This document shows, in pieces, positions 52,801 through 62,580 of a stretch of 64,000 bases of DNA. The notes under the pieces are model-generated. The model had not been told where the DNA came from and did no database searches. It was given only the letters and a program-made list of their open reading frames with translations. The stretch spans positions 1,639,371-1,703,370 of the forward strand of contig VXAY01005274.1 of the NCBI GenBank assembly GCA_013399855.1, written 5' to 3'. Origin of the DNA: Oxyruncus cristatus. Taxonomy: Eukaryota; Chordata; Aves; Passeriformes; Cotingidae. Numbering within the stretch: position 1 is the stretch's first letter; each line of letters begins with the position of its first letter. A program made the position numbers and the translations under genes.

Positions 52801-55562
52801 GCTGCAGACAAAGCACTTGGGGTGGTAGGTCCTCCCCAGGGCGGAGATGACCTCTCCAGTGATGAAGTCCCCACAGCTGTCGCAGCGGGTCCCGTAGAGC
52901 TGCTGGTAGTCGTGGGTGCAGATGTACTCCTGGTTCTTGAAGAAGAAGCCCGACTGTGCCAGGTCGCAGCCGCACACTGGAGGGGAGGACACGCACCCGT
53001 CACGGGGATAGTGGGCAGGCCCAGCCCAGGATTCCTGAGCCCACCTCTGCTGCCTCTCCAGCAGCAGTCCCAGGGCATCCCCGGGGGACACAGCTTCCTG
53101 CAGGTATCTCAGAGGGTTTCCCTTCCCACCAGAGGGCTGGGGCCTTCTCCCAGCACCACAAGATGTCAGTGTTGGGCTGTGGAGGGTGCAGGGTGGTGCT
53201 GCCCGGACAGTAGGGCTGGGCACTCCCAAAGGAAATCCCAGTGCCGGGACGGAACTTCTGCAGCCCCCCTTGCACCACGAACAAACAGCTTGGCAGGGCC
53301 AGTGGCATCCCCTCCTGGACCCACTGCACCTGGCTGAGGCTCAGCCCCTCCGTTTGACATTCTCATTGTGTCAAGAAGCTGAGAACGAGACTAGCACAGA
53401 GTTGAAAATGCCCTGGGGACAACTAGGGAGAGGTCTTCTCCATGCCCTGGGCTGGGCTGTGATGAGCCATCTCCACTCCCTGGCCTGGACATGAAGCTGT
53501 GCCCTAATGGGAACAGATCCCGGGACACACTGGGGTTGGAGCTCTCAGTGCTTGTTTTTCCATAGGTGTCCAGCCCAACCTCGCTTCCTTCCCTGCTGTG
53601 GGAACCGTGGGTGGTGCACAGCCCATCACAGCAATCCAAGGAGACGTGGCCAGCCCTGGCCTCAGCGTCATTTCCCTCCTACGAGTTTTCCATCCAGAGA
53701 GACCTCAAGAGCATCAGACCCTGGAAGGCACATCAGGAGTGTCACAGGGACCAGGTCCTGGGTCCTTTGCACAATGCCCATCACCCATCCTGCAGGGTGA
53801 CAGGGTGGAGGGGGGACTACAGAGTGACAGAGCACCCGCTGGCACAGCCCATCTTGGTCTCTGTTTTACCCTTCAGCCCCAAGCACCCCTCTGTTCCATC
53901 CTTGAACACCCTGCCTGCACCTGCAGGCCAGCCCACACAGCAGCCACCCTCCCCAGGGTGGCAGGGGACAGCTGGACCCACTGCTGCAGGGCCCATGGGG
54001 GTAGAGGTGCAGCTCCTCTCCTTTGGAGCATCCCTTGGCCAAGCTGCTCCCTGGTGCTGTGAGTACCCAACCACCTAAGGGGCATAGGGCCAGCACCCAC
54101 TGCTCTCCAGAACAGCCTGTCAGCAGCAAGGGACATGTCACCAGCTCTGGGACAGCATCAGGAAGCAGCAGCAAGATAAAATGAAGTTGTTTTATGCCCT
54201 GTTTGCTTTGGTACCCACAGCACATCCCAGGGCTGCACTCCCATGCCAGGCTCCAGCGGACAGGGCAGGGACAGGCAGCTGTGGGAGCTGGCAGCAGCCA
54301 GCCAGAGGTGACAGGACGTGACAGCTGTGAGGGAAGGTGAGACAGGAGGATTTCCACTCATTATTTATACCCTTTCACTTGGAAATCGGGCAGTGAGCAC
54401 TGGCAGGCTCTCCCTGCTGGCTCCTGGGCCTTTTGAAGCTGGCGGCTGCCTGAGCCCTTTGTCTGGATGCTCAGCTCCTGCTGGATCCTCCATGTCTGAG
54501 CTGGGAAAGGGCAGGATCCTCAGCACGGTGCCCTGCAGGTGTAGGGCAGCCCTGAGGGCAGCCCGGGACCCACATCTTTCCCAGAGATCCGGGGCTGCCC
54601 ATTCCACAGGGGACAGGGCTGCAGCAGGGGTGGGGACAGTCCAGGGAAGTGTCACCTACAGCCAAACCAGCTGTTCTCTGGGGAAGAGCAGCAAAGTATG
54701 GCCAAGGGGATGGGGATTTATGTCCTGCTTAGTACAAAGTGTTGGGAGCACTGAAGACCAGAGACCTTTAAAAAGGCCTGAAATGGGATGTTTTACAGCC
54801 TACAGAAGCAGCCACTGGCCTGGCTGAGAGCAGCTGCTCTAATAAAGGCGCTGAGGAGCCCTTCAGCAACAGCTCTGCACCATTAGCTTTACAGCTCTGC
54901 AGCTCTCCTCTGGCACTCAGGGAGGATCCAAGCGATCTCTCTCCTCCCTTTCTGACAGCCCTGAGGGCCACCGAGTTCCAGCTGCATCCCATGACACCTC
55001 AGTTGCATCTCACGGGCAGGTGGCAGTGACCTGTCACCCAGCCCCAGCCCCATCAGGAGCCACTCCGAGTATCACCTCCTGGTGATACCTCCTCCTCCTC
55101 CTCCTGATTTGGGTGTGGGCGGGCAGCTGAAGGACGTGGTGGCCCAGCCAGATCACAGCAGGGCCATGGGCATGTTTGGGACCTGCCCACTGAGGCTGCT
55201 CAAGAATAGTGACATTGCCCAGGTCTCGGCCATCCCTCCACAGCCTCTGGCTCTGGCTTCAGGCAGGGGCACCGTGCTGTTACCTCCCACCTGTGCCACA
55301 CCCTGCAGGAAGCTGCCACCCCTGGGCACGTGACCACATCTCAGTGGGCCAGGGAAGTCTGTCCCCAGAATTTCGCTTTCCAGACTGCACCCAGGGCTGT
55401 GGGGCAACCTGGCCCCCTTACCTTGGCAGGTGAAGCAGCGGATGTGGAAGTGATTGTTTTGGACACGCACCACCTCGCCCTTGCAGGTGTCCCCACAGCG
55501 GTAGCACTGGATCACGGAGGAGCTGCTCCCAGGGGTGTAGGGGTTTTGCTGATAGGGAACTG
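34783..55562 (-). CDS. ABLIM3: ABLIM3 gene, actin-binding LIM protein 3 (first coding exon not found)
   Basis: Cytoskeletal scaffold that binds F-actin through a C-terminal villin headpiece and partners through four LIM zinc domains. Family work links ABLIM2 and ABLIM3 to the striated-muscle SRF activator STARS. Twenty-two coding exons join in frame to 2045 nt. With about 13 nt of first exon (human MNTS plus one base) this gives about 685 residues (human about 683). LIM1 [10 protein letters not shown] and LIM2 [10 protein letters not shown] come from 55422-52289, LIM3 [11 protein letters not shown] and LIM4 [10 protein letters not shown] from 50324-45359. These are followed by a serine-rich linker and the headpiece ending [12 protein letters not shown]. 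It is ABLIM3 rather than ABLIM1 or ABLIM2 because [12 protein letters not shown] and [14 protein letters not shown] text match ABLIM3. Confidence 0.96.
35301..35381 (-). CDS. ABLIM3: ABLIM3 exon 22, headpiece lead-in
   Basis: 81 nt (27 codons), acceptor CCTGTGCAG, donor GTGAGA. It encodes [20 protein letters not shown] and then VDRTRLE, the first part of the villin headpiece. Confidence 0.97.
35955..35962 (-). CDS. ABLIM3: ABLIM3 exon 21, 8-nt microexon
   Basis: AATACAAG lies between a strong acceptor (TCTCTCTCCCCACAG) and donor GTAAGA. It supplies the rest of Glu and then Tyr-Lys in GMREYKIYPYELL. Without it the flanking exons do not join in frame, and the family peptide confirms it. Confidence 0.9.
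36137..36197 (-). CDS. ABLIM3: ABLIM3 exon 20
   Basis: 61 nt, acceptor TCCCACAG, donor GTAAGG. It encodes [20 protein letters not shown]; human has [20 protein letters not shown]. Confidence 0.95.
36706..36764 (-). CDS. ABLIM3: ABLIM3 exon 19
   Basis: 59 nt, acceptor TTTGCAG, donor GTAAGT. It encodes [20 protein letters not shown], as in human. Confidence 0.95.
37216..37245 (-). CDS. ABLIM3: ABLIM3 exon 18 (30 nt)
   Basis: Acceptor CCTTGCAG, donor GTGAGT. It encodes [10 protein letters not shown] across the junctions; human has SPRSHYLADS. Confidence 0.93.
37908..38055 (-). CDS. ABLIM3: ABLIM3 exon 17
   Basis: 148 nt, acceptor GTGCCCAG, donor GTAAGG. It encodes [40 protein letters not shown] and AGYEGSLNG, which is distinctive of ABLIM3. 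Confidence 0.96.
38421..38485 (-). CDS. ABLIM3: ABLIM3 exon 16
   Basis: 65 nt, acceptor GTTGCAG, donor GTGAGC. It encodes [20 protein letters not shown] and HK; RRFSS is a basic-serine motif retained in human. Confidence 0.95.
38739..38873 (-). CDS. ABLIM3: ABLIM3 exon 15, phase-1 cassette
   Basis: 135 nt, phase 1 at both ends, acceptor TTTTGCAG, donor GTAATA. It encodes [40 protein letters not shown] and QGSPK. Confidence 0.95.
40177..40227 (-). CDS. ABLIM3: ABLIM3 exon 14, [12 protein letters not shown] cassette
   Basis: 51 nt, phase 1 at both ends, acceptor TTCCACCAG, donor GTACGA. It encodes [17 protein letters not shown]; the NIYRKPPIY motif is shared by ABLIM1, ABLIM2 and ABLIM3. A pyrimidine tract of about 60 nt lies upstream on the sense strand. 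Confidence 0.93.
40366..40650. promoter_or_regulatory. Intragenic CpG island in ABLIM3 intron
   Basis: About 30 CpG dinucleotides in about 290 bases by hand count, compared with sparse CpG in the flanking intron. It lies just upstream (sense strand) of the NIYRKPPIY exon. It could be an internal promoter for a LIM-less isoform or simply a GC-rich regulatory block. Confidence 0.45.
41638..41736 (-). CDS. ABLIM3: ABLIM3 exon 13, phase-1 cassette
   Basis: 99 nt, phase 1 at both ends, acceptor CCGCGTAG, donor GTAGGC. It encodes [20 protein letters not shown] and [13 protein letters not shown], the ABLIM-family block that precedes the NIYRKPPIY motif. Confidence 0.93.
42579..42708 (-). CDS. ABLIM3: ABLIM3 exon 12
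   Basis: 130 nt, acceptor ATCCCCAG, donor GTGAGG. It encodes [20 protein letters not shown] and [20 protein letters not shown], then YRS, a tyrosine and serine-proline rich linker. Confidence 0.96.
43185..43214 (-). CDS. ABLIM3: ABLIM3 exon 11 (30 nt)
   Basis: Ten codons, acceptor TGCCTCCAG, donor GTAATG. It encodes [10 protein letters not shown], the same ten residues as human. It is a small frame-neutral exon. Confidence 0.94.
44300..44455 (-). CDS. ABLIM3: ABLIM3 exon 10
   Basis: 156 nt (52 codons), acceptor CTCCCTAG after a long pyrimidine tract on the sense strand, donor GTACTG. It encodes [40 protein letters not shown] and [11 protein letters not shown]. Confidence 0.96.
44836..44907 (-). 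CDS. ABLIM3: ABLIM3 exon 9
   Basis: 72 nt (24 codons, phase 0), acceptor CTCCACAG, donor GTAAGT. It encodes [20 protein letters not shown] and RVIC, the conserved serine-rich ABLIM linker. Confidence 0.96.
45359..45417 (-). CDS. ABLIM3: ABLIM3 exon 8, LIM4 end
   Basis: 59 nt, acceptor ATTGCAG, donor GTAGGC. It encodes [20 protein letters not shown], identical to the human segment by memory. It gives the last LIM4 ligand and a basic helix. Confidence 0.97.
46243..46330 (-). CDS. ABLIM3: ABLIM3 exon 7, LIM4
   Basis: 88 nt, acceptor CTTTGCAG, donor GTAGTG. It encodes [20 protein letters not shown] followed by TEGEEMYLT, the central zinc ligands of LIM4. Confidence 0.97.
47142..47179. repeat. 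19-base tandem duplication
   Basis: GTGGCAGAGGGAAGATGAG occurs twice without change at 47142-47160 and 47161-47179. It is a recent small duplication by appearance. Confidence 0.95.
47590..47726 (+). mobile_element. CR1 LINE 3' fragment, short
   Basis: It holds GGCCAGGTTGGATGGGTCTA and the tail AACCATTCTATGATTCCAAG, which are CR1 3' terminal sequences. It lies in ABLIM3 intron sequence. Confidence 0.85.
48195..48364 (+). mobile_element. CR1 LINE 3' fragment, short
   Basis: It holds GGTTGGATGGGACTTGGAGC and the well-conserved tail CCATTCTGTGATTCTATGAC. It is the least diverged CR1 tail in the window by eye and lies in ABLIM3 intron sequence. Confidence 0.9.
49992..50085 (-). CDS. ABLIM3: ABLIM3 exon 6, LIM3 end and LIM4 start
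   Basis: 94 nt, acceptor TCCCACAG, donor GTGAGT. It encodes [20 protein letters not shown] and then [11 protein letters not shown]; human has [20 protein letters not shown]. Confidence 0.97.
50198..50324 (-). CDS. ABLIM3: ABLIM3 exon 5, LIM3
   Basis: 127 nt, acceptor CCCCCCAG, donor GTGAGT. It encodes [40 protein letters not shown] and S plus part of Lys. The CxxC, HxxC and CxxC ligands of LIM3 are present. Confidence 0.97.
50325..52288 (-). other. ABLIM3 intron 4-5 (2.0 kb)
   Basis: No repeat, RNA or second gene was recognised. Confidence 0.75.
52289..52401 (-). CDS. ABLIM3: ABLIM3 exon 4, LIM2 end
   Basis: 113 nt, acceptor GGCCACAG, donor GTAAGT. It encodes [20 protein letters not shown] followed by [17 protein letters not shown]. 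It completes LIM2 and the spacer to LIM3. Confidence 0.96.
52793..52976 (-). CDS. ABLIM3: ABLIM3 exon 3, LIM1 end and LIM2 start
   Basis: 184 nt, acceptor CCCTCCAG, donor GTGAGT. It encodes [40 protein letters not shown] and [20 protein letters not shown]. The Cys/His/Asp zinc ligands of LIM1 knuckle 2 and LIM2 knuckle 1 are visible. Confidence 0.97.
52977..55421 (-). other. ABLIM3 intron 2-3 (2.4 kb)
   Basis: Holds a CCT triplet run at about 55088-55105. No gene recognised. Confidence 0.75.
55422..55562 (-). CDS. ABLIM3: ABLIM3 coding exon 2, start of LIM1
   Basis: 141 nt (138 if the second acceptor is used), donor GTAAGG. It encodes [20 protein letters not shown] and [20 protein letters not shown], then RCFTCQ, the first LIM1 zinc knuckle. 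The acceptor is the tandem CAGCAG, so the exon starts at 55562 or 55559. It contains no methionine, so an upstream exon is needed. Confidence 0.93.
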
Positions 55563-58500
55563 CTGGCAGAAAAAGAGGGAGGGGAAAGCGAGAGAGGGGA
55601 GGGGTCTGTTAGCATTTGGGACACAGCTGCGTGTCACTGCACCGACCTCTGCTGGGCAGCTGCCAAAGAGCCCTCTGGTGACAGCGACACGGCCGCCGGA
55701 CATCAGGCCATCACTAAAGGCAAAGGACAGCACACCGTGACTCTGAGCTGGGTGCCCGTCCCTGCCTGGATTTGGGATTTCCCTGCCCCACAAAGGAGCC
55801 ACGACCCATGTCTGGCTCACTGGTCTGCAGTGCAAGTGCCCAAGCACTGCTCCCTGTCCCTGCATGGACAGCCAGGTCACCTGCATCGTTGCCCTAAAAC
55901 CAAGCAGGCCCTCCCAGATGCTCTCCTGTCTCCTCAGCAGGTGCAGAAGGACAACACAGGGACCAGCCACCCACTGCTCTGCTTGGCCCTCAGGCAGCCC
56001 TGGCTTGCTGCTGACCCACTCAGAAACAGCCCAGCGAGCACCGATCTGGCAGCAGCAGGGGAAGGAACTGCTCTTTTTTTGCAGCTTCCATTTGTTTGGT
56101 TAGGAACTGGAAGAAGAAGTAATTTTTCAAGGAGCTTTCAAACATCACAGCAATTGAGTGTTTGGCCCTGGTGGGACTCTCACCTTCTCAGCAAGGAGCA
56201 GCATCCCAGCCCCGCTGCTCCTTCCGGAGCGGCACCGTGGCGTGTGCAAGCTCTGTGCTGAGCTGGGGGCCACAGAGGAGGGGAGGGCGACATGGCTCCC
56301 ACACAACTGTGGGCAAGAGCCATCCTTCTCCTGCTGCAGATGGTCCTGAGACTCACCTCCACTCCTCGTCCCCCTCCAGCGGCTCTGCAGAACACTACAA
56401 AGCTGATGCTCAGCAGCCTCACCCCGTGATCCAGGGTAGGAGTAGGAACAGGGGATCTTTCTGCTGCTTCAACACAACCCCCAAACACACAGAGAAAACA
56501 CGTTATCGAGCAGTTCCTGCTTTCCTTGCCCCACCTGCAAGTGCCTGGGCTGCGCAGGAGGTCTGGGCAGGCTGACACCAGGCTGCAGGGGCCAAGCAGC
56601 ACAGCACAGGGCTTATTTGCTGTAAGATTTCCGAGAGGGGGTCACGACTTGGGCAACTCGAGCAGCAAAAGGCAGGATTTCAATGGGCCAGAGATTTTCT
56701 GACCCAGCACTGAACTGCATTCCCAGGAACAAGAGAAGCAGCTGATTGAAAGCCAGTCTGTGAAGTCCCTCCAGAGCTGGGAATAAGGGGCACAGGACAG
56801 AGGAGATCACTCATCAGAGGCTCCTCGCTCACTGAGGGGCAGATCAAGTGACAGGGAACAGAAACAGCCCATTATTGGCTTCAAAAGCAAAGAATGAGAA
56901 GTCAAAATGACATTGAGACTGTCTCACAGTAAAATCCCATTCTGTATGCCAACTGCCCAGAGACACACTCTGCAGACATGTAGCACTGCTTCCCTCTGGG
57001 AAATGGGCTGACCCTCCCTGACCACTTCTCCATCCCTGGGCTGTGGAGCTGCTGCCTCACCAAGCTCGACCTGAGGGCTGCAAGGGAAGCTGAGGTACAT
57101 TCCTGTGAGTGCTCTGCTGCAAAGTTCAGGCTCCAGCCTTCCAAGAGCTGCTGGAACTTCCCTCCTGATCGTCCTTTTGCAGGCCAAGAGCTCTCAGAGG
57201 CCAACGCAGGCACCCAAAGCACTAAAGGATACCAAGTGCCAACAGAGGAGCAACGAAATGGGAGTCAGGCCTGGAGCTCAGACCTGTAGAGACACTAACT
57301 AGTCTAAACCTAATCACTTTAAGCTCCCAAACACAACAAAGAGAGCAGGGTACCTTTACCCACGCTTTCACAAGCATGTTTTGCCAAGGGGCACAAGCTC
57401 TGGGAACAGAAATCCAGGACCTGTGCCCATGAGCTCTGCAGCAGCCTGGGGGGACCAACAAGATCTCCCAAGGCTGGAATATATGGGGGATCTTTTCTGT
57501 GAGGGTCTCCAGCAGAGCAAGAGTTACAGCACTGAAACTTCCTCCCACGCACCCACAGTGCTCACACCCTGGCCCAGAATGAAGCAGAAGCCAAGCCCTG
57601 GGACAGAGCCATGGAAATCCACAAAGTTTGGTGAGAAAAGCATGACAGAGGCAGGAGGAAAAGCTGGGAGTTAATCAACATTTAAACAAACATTGATAAT
57701 AAAAAAAGGGGAAGAAAAAAAAATAATAATCTATGTCAGAAAATGCAGGCATCACTTATTCCGGGCTTCTGGTCTCTAGGGAAAAACTTCCTGGTGTCCA
57801 TAGCAACACATCGCCAAGCCCCTGCATCAGCAGGTCTGATGGGAAGAAGGCAGAGGAAAAGGAGCCAAGGATGGAAGAGATGGTTATAGCTGTGTCACAC
57901 CACAGCAAGAGATGGAACCGACACGGTCGCTCCTGCCTGTGCCCATGGAGACGGGTCAGGACCTGGCTTAGGGAACCATCTCCCTCCCTTTGTTCAGCGC
58001 TACACCCAAAGCTCCATGATTTGTGATTAACCTCCAGCCCATGCTGGAATTTTGTCCGGGAACATTAATGCATTGTGTTGCTGGGGCTCTGCTTGTTTTT
58101 GAGCCGGCAGCTGCCCGCCTCGTGGCCTCGCGCAGGAAGTATTACACATCACTACAGCCCTGAGCAGAGGGACAGCTGAGCGGGGCAAAGCTCATTACAC
58201 CCAAATAATCCACTAATAATGTAAGTAGCATTAGTGGCCTCGCAGGCCGAGATGCAGCGGCCAGGGCAAGGGGGTGGGAGCTGCCCAAGGAATGCCTTAA
58301 TCTCACCCCGGTTTGCTCCTGCTTTTGCCTGTGGAGCCGCTGCTGGGCGAGCCGGCTCTGTCCAACAATTAATGCATTTGTGCTCCACACTCAGACAGAA
58401 AGGCTGCCCAGGGCTGGGGTCCTGCAGGGCTGTGCCCATGTCCCGGCTGGCTCTTGATCTGCAGAGCCCCAGGAGTGGCAGTGAGCTGCCACGGGGCTGC

Positions 58501-59720
58501 GTGGGCACTCGACAGATTTCCCACTGATCCGGATTAAGGTGGCACCTCCGGTCAGGGATTGGTGCCCCGTGCAGCCTCAGGGTCAGGCAGCAGCAGCCAC
58601 ACACAAGGGAGGGAGTGGGTGACCTGGGCAGGGGAGAGACCCCCAAACAACACCCATAGCTGCCCAGAGGAGCTCTGTCACCCAGGAGAGCAGAGGGACC
58701 CTGCCCAAGGGATCCTCCAAGCCACGCTGCAGTGAGCAATCTGCAAATTCCTGCTGTACATCCCTGGGCAATCCCCCTCCTTCACTACAGGAGGGTCAAC
58801 AACCTTGTTTGTCTTCCTGTCCTCTTCCTGCACAGAGTCCCAGCCCTCCACTGAGGAGCAGCGGGATGGGGAAGTGCTGAACCCTTACGGTGGCTCTGGA
58901 ACACTCTGAACCCTTCAGGAGTTCCTGAGGATAATTCTCATCTATCTTGGGGGGTTTGCAGCCCAACACCAATGCCAGTAACAAGGTGGCTCAAAACAAG
59001 CTCCACCAGCAGGTTGGCCACCCTCCCTCCTACCCAGTCAGCCCCATGTCCCACAGCCACAGCAAAGTAGGAGCAGAAGCTACACAAAGACATCCAGAGG
59101 CAAAAAAGATCCATCCATCCTACCTTGCTGGGACCAAACCAGGTGCTGCTGGTTTCCCCCTCCCAGCCCCTTACCCCTCCAGGAAGGTCTATCAGGTAGA
59201 AGCTGCTGCAGGTGGGGTTTGGATCATTAGCAAGAGGAACTGGAAGCTCCCACCCAGCTCTGCCTGCCCTGACACTGTGTTTGCTGTCAGCATGTTTATG
59301 AGGCAGCATCTCCACAGGGGTATGGGGACGCCTGACTTAATTATCAGTAATTAATATCTGCACAATGCTGGGAGAGCCACAGGTGAAGGGGACTGTGGAA
59401 AAGCAAAGCATTCATCCTGAAATCAATAAGGAGAGGCAGTGCCACCGTGGGAAGCTGAGGGGAACTGTGGGTGCCAGGGGGTGACGCTGGGACTGAGCAC
59501 TGGCACATGCAGCGAGGGGTGAACAAGTGGGTGCTGGCTGTGTGTAGGGAAGATGTGGGTGTCAGCACAGGGTCCAGCTGCAGAAGTGCTGGATGTCAGA
59601 CCTGACCTGGGGCGGATGCTGGGAGGGGAGGGGGAGCAGCAGCAGCAGTGCTGCGAGGCAGATGATGTTGGCAGGAGTCCTCACACCTCCGTGGGGCCGA
59701 GCTCCCTTCCAGAAGCTACT

Positions 59721-59780
59721 GCCTCCCACTCCTCCCTGCTGCCTCCCACTCCTCCCTGCTGCCTCCCACTCCTCCCCGCT
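59721..59780. repeat. 20-base tandem repeat, three copies
   Basis: GCCTCCCACTCCTCCCTGCT at 59721-59740 and 59741-59760 are identical. The third copy at 59761-59780 differs by one base (T to C). Confidence 0.95.
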
Positions 59781-62489
59781 GCCTTGCAGTGAGCGATTCA
59801 CCACAGTCATCCTCTGCACACTCCCTGCCCAAACTGGGGCTGTAAATCCTCCTCTCACAGAAACCCACTGGGGGTGGTGGGACCACGGTGGCACTGGCTG
59901 CGTGTGGGACGCGGCTGCCCCAGGGAGGGTGAGGGAAGCCGGGCACCCCCCCGAGTGCCTGACCCCTGGGGTGGGCACAGCTGGCAGGCCCTGTGCCCTC
60001 GTGCCCCCAGGAAAGGGCCAATGCCACGGCACTGGGTGAAGGCGAGGAGGGGGTCGGGACCGTGGCGGGGCTGGGGCGGCTCAGGAAGAGGAAGCCCAGC
60101 CCTGCCAGCACACCAGTCCCAAGGCTGAGGGGAGGCAATGACTGGCCAGAAAGGAATTTTGCTGGAAGCACTGGAGGCTGAGGGAGAGGCTGGGGTGAAG
60201 CACCGGTGATGGGACACAGTGTGCTGGGCTGGGGGCAGAGAGCAAGGGGGCTGCAAAAGAAACCTCCACTGGGATATGGGGACAAAGAGGTGGCACTCTG
60301 GGAGCCTGCACCCCAAATCCTCTTGCTGCAGCAGGGATTGAGGGTGACCTGGCTGGCTCCAAGTCCCACGGGAGGTGAGGGCGAGGGGGAGGATTTCCCC
60401 TCCAGGCAGGAGCTATGCTTTGTCCCAGGGGTGGCCAGGGAGGAAGGGTGGGACCTCCAGCAGCCACGGGATATGGGTTTCTCATCAGCAGCGGGGCTGA
60501 GGGCTCCTGCCTGCTGTCCTGCAGCGGCCAGACAGCTTGGCCACAGCCATAAAAATGCCTTGGGGAGGAAGAGAAAGACAGGCTTGGAGCCAAATGATGC
60601 TGGTTCTTCAGGCAGGCATGGGCAGAGCCTCAGCCTGGGTCCTGTGGGGCTGCCCTTGACCCTGGCATGCGGGAATGTGTCTGCTACAACCACCTCGGCT
60701 GCTTGTCCCCCCCAGCTCCCCGCTGAGAAGGTGATGGTGGGGAATGGTGGAGAGCTGGGTAAGGGGCTCAGGGGCTCAGTTGAAGGATCAGCCAAATCAC
60801 TCCTGGAACAAGGGAAGAGTCCAGCAGTTGGGATGCTGAGCTCTGGTGGTGAAACTGCTGTGACATCTGCACGGCCATCCCGTGCTCAGGCAAATGCTTC
60901 CCATTGAGCTTCCGCAGCCAAAAGTAATTTCCATCAAGGAGAAAATGATATATTTACCTTTGGACAAAATATTTTCTCTTCTGATCCTTCCCTTAAGCAA
61001 AATCCAGAAGCATCACATGGCTCCTCACTTAATACTTACATTTTTAAGCGGGCCAAGTTCTTCCAATAAAGGCATGGGCTGAGGACAGGTACCACGGATC
61101 TGCTGTGGGATAGTCTGAGCCTGGAGCAGCTCCGGCTGCTTCTCCAAATGTTTACATTGCACCCGTTGCTGTTCCCACGTGTGTGGCGCAGGAGTGGGCT
61201 GGGACAGGCTCTGGCAGGGAGTGGGGCAGTGTAGGGAGTGTGGGCTGGGAGCAGTGAGGACCTCACGCAGAGCAGGCACTGAGGTATTTCCGAGCCATCA
61301 GAAAACGGCTCTGTCAGTCAGCTCGGGGTGTCGAGCAGGCGGGATTGCGAACCCCCGACGAGTCCACGCCAGCCTCTCCTCCCCTCTCCTGGCTCACAGG
61401 CAAAGCCATCTGCGGCTTACGGCTAAAAACCTCCAGCGTGTTGCAGCTCCTAATCCAGCCCTAGGCTTCCCTAATTAGATCACGACCAATTATTGCTCCC
61501 ACCTGCCTCACGCTGTCCCCTTGCCCCCCCTCCACCGCTGTCGCTCCCGCACCGTGCATCTTCCTTGGCGTGACACAGGACACGAACGAGCCGTGGGTGC
61601 TGCCAGGACGCCACCAGCGAGCTGGGCAGGCAGGTGCCAGCACAGGCGAGGGCACGGGGCTGCCGGCAGCAGGCAGGGCTGGGATGGGGATGCTGGGCCA
61701 GCCCTGACATGGTATGAGGGAGGGAACCCTCTTCAGCTGGGTGTGGCAGAGGGGACCTGAATGAGTGTGGCTGGCTATCACAGGGGACAAAGGCAGCTAA
61801 GCTCTGTGCAAGTCCTTCCTCTGCAGAGGTAGGTCAAGGATGCAGGGCAGCAGTGCCAGCCCTGCACTCCCATCCCACAGTACCCTTGCTACGTCCCATG
61901 TGCCACCAGCTTGCCTACTGCCTCTCCCGGGAGGGCTGGCAGCTGGGCAAAACCCCTGCCACAGGCTCCTGAGGAGCTCAGATGTTTGCTCTGATCCCAC
62001 TCCAACCCCCAACTCTTGGGCACACTGCAGATTTGAACCTCAGGATGCTCACAGGCTCACTCCCCAACTTCTCAGGACAGTGGGTTGGGAAGGATGGGGA
62101 TGTGGAGGTGGGCACGGCCCCAAGAGCTGGCAGCACTGTGCTCTTCACCACATGGGCAGTGCTGCCCAGGCAGAGCAGCAGAGTGAGCAGAACCAGCTTC
62201 TCTGCTCAGCTCCCCAAGCTCCCAGCACTGCGCTGGAAGCAAAATAACCAGTGCTGGGGGGTTCCCCAGAGCTCATGTGCAACTGGAACTGGAAGGAGGG
62301 AACTGTCACCGTTGCACAGATTCAAGTGGTGACAGTCACTGTGGCTGGCCAGAGACATGGGAAGGTGCCCAAAGGGGTGCCAAAGCATTGGGCAAGGGCA
62401 TGGCAGGACAATGTAGCAGGGTGGGAGATGCTTTGCAGGGGGCCACACTGCCACCACTCCAAAAAGAGCAAGGAGGGAGGTCAAAAACA

Positions 62490-62580
62490 CAGTTAGAGCA
62501 GACAAAGGAGAAAGGTAAATAGAAAGAGAGAAGGAGAAAAATAAAGAGGATAGAAGGAAAAAGGAAAAAAAGATGGAGCA
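62490..62580. repeat. Purine-rich low-complexity tract
   Basis: Plus strand almost wholly A and G for about 90 bases (AGAAAGAGAGAAGGAGAAAA and similar). It is a pyrimidine tract in the ABLIM3 transcript direction. Confidence 0.85.

Noticed and set aside
59716..60795. 359-codon open frame on the minus strand
   Set aside because: It runs through the 20-base triplicate and pyrimidine-rich intron sequence and has no conserved motif.
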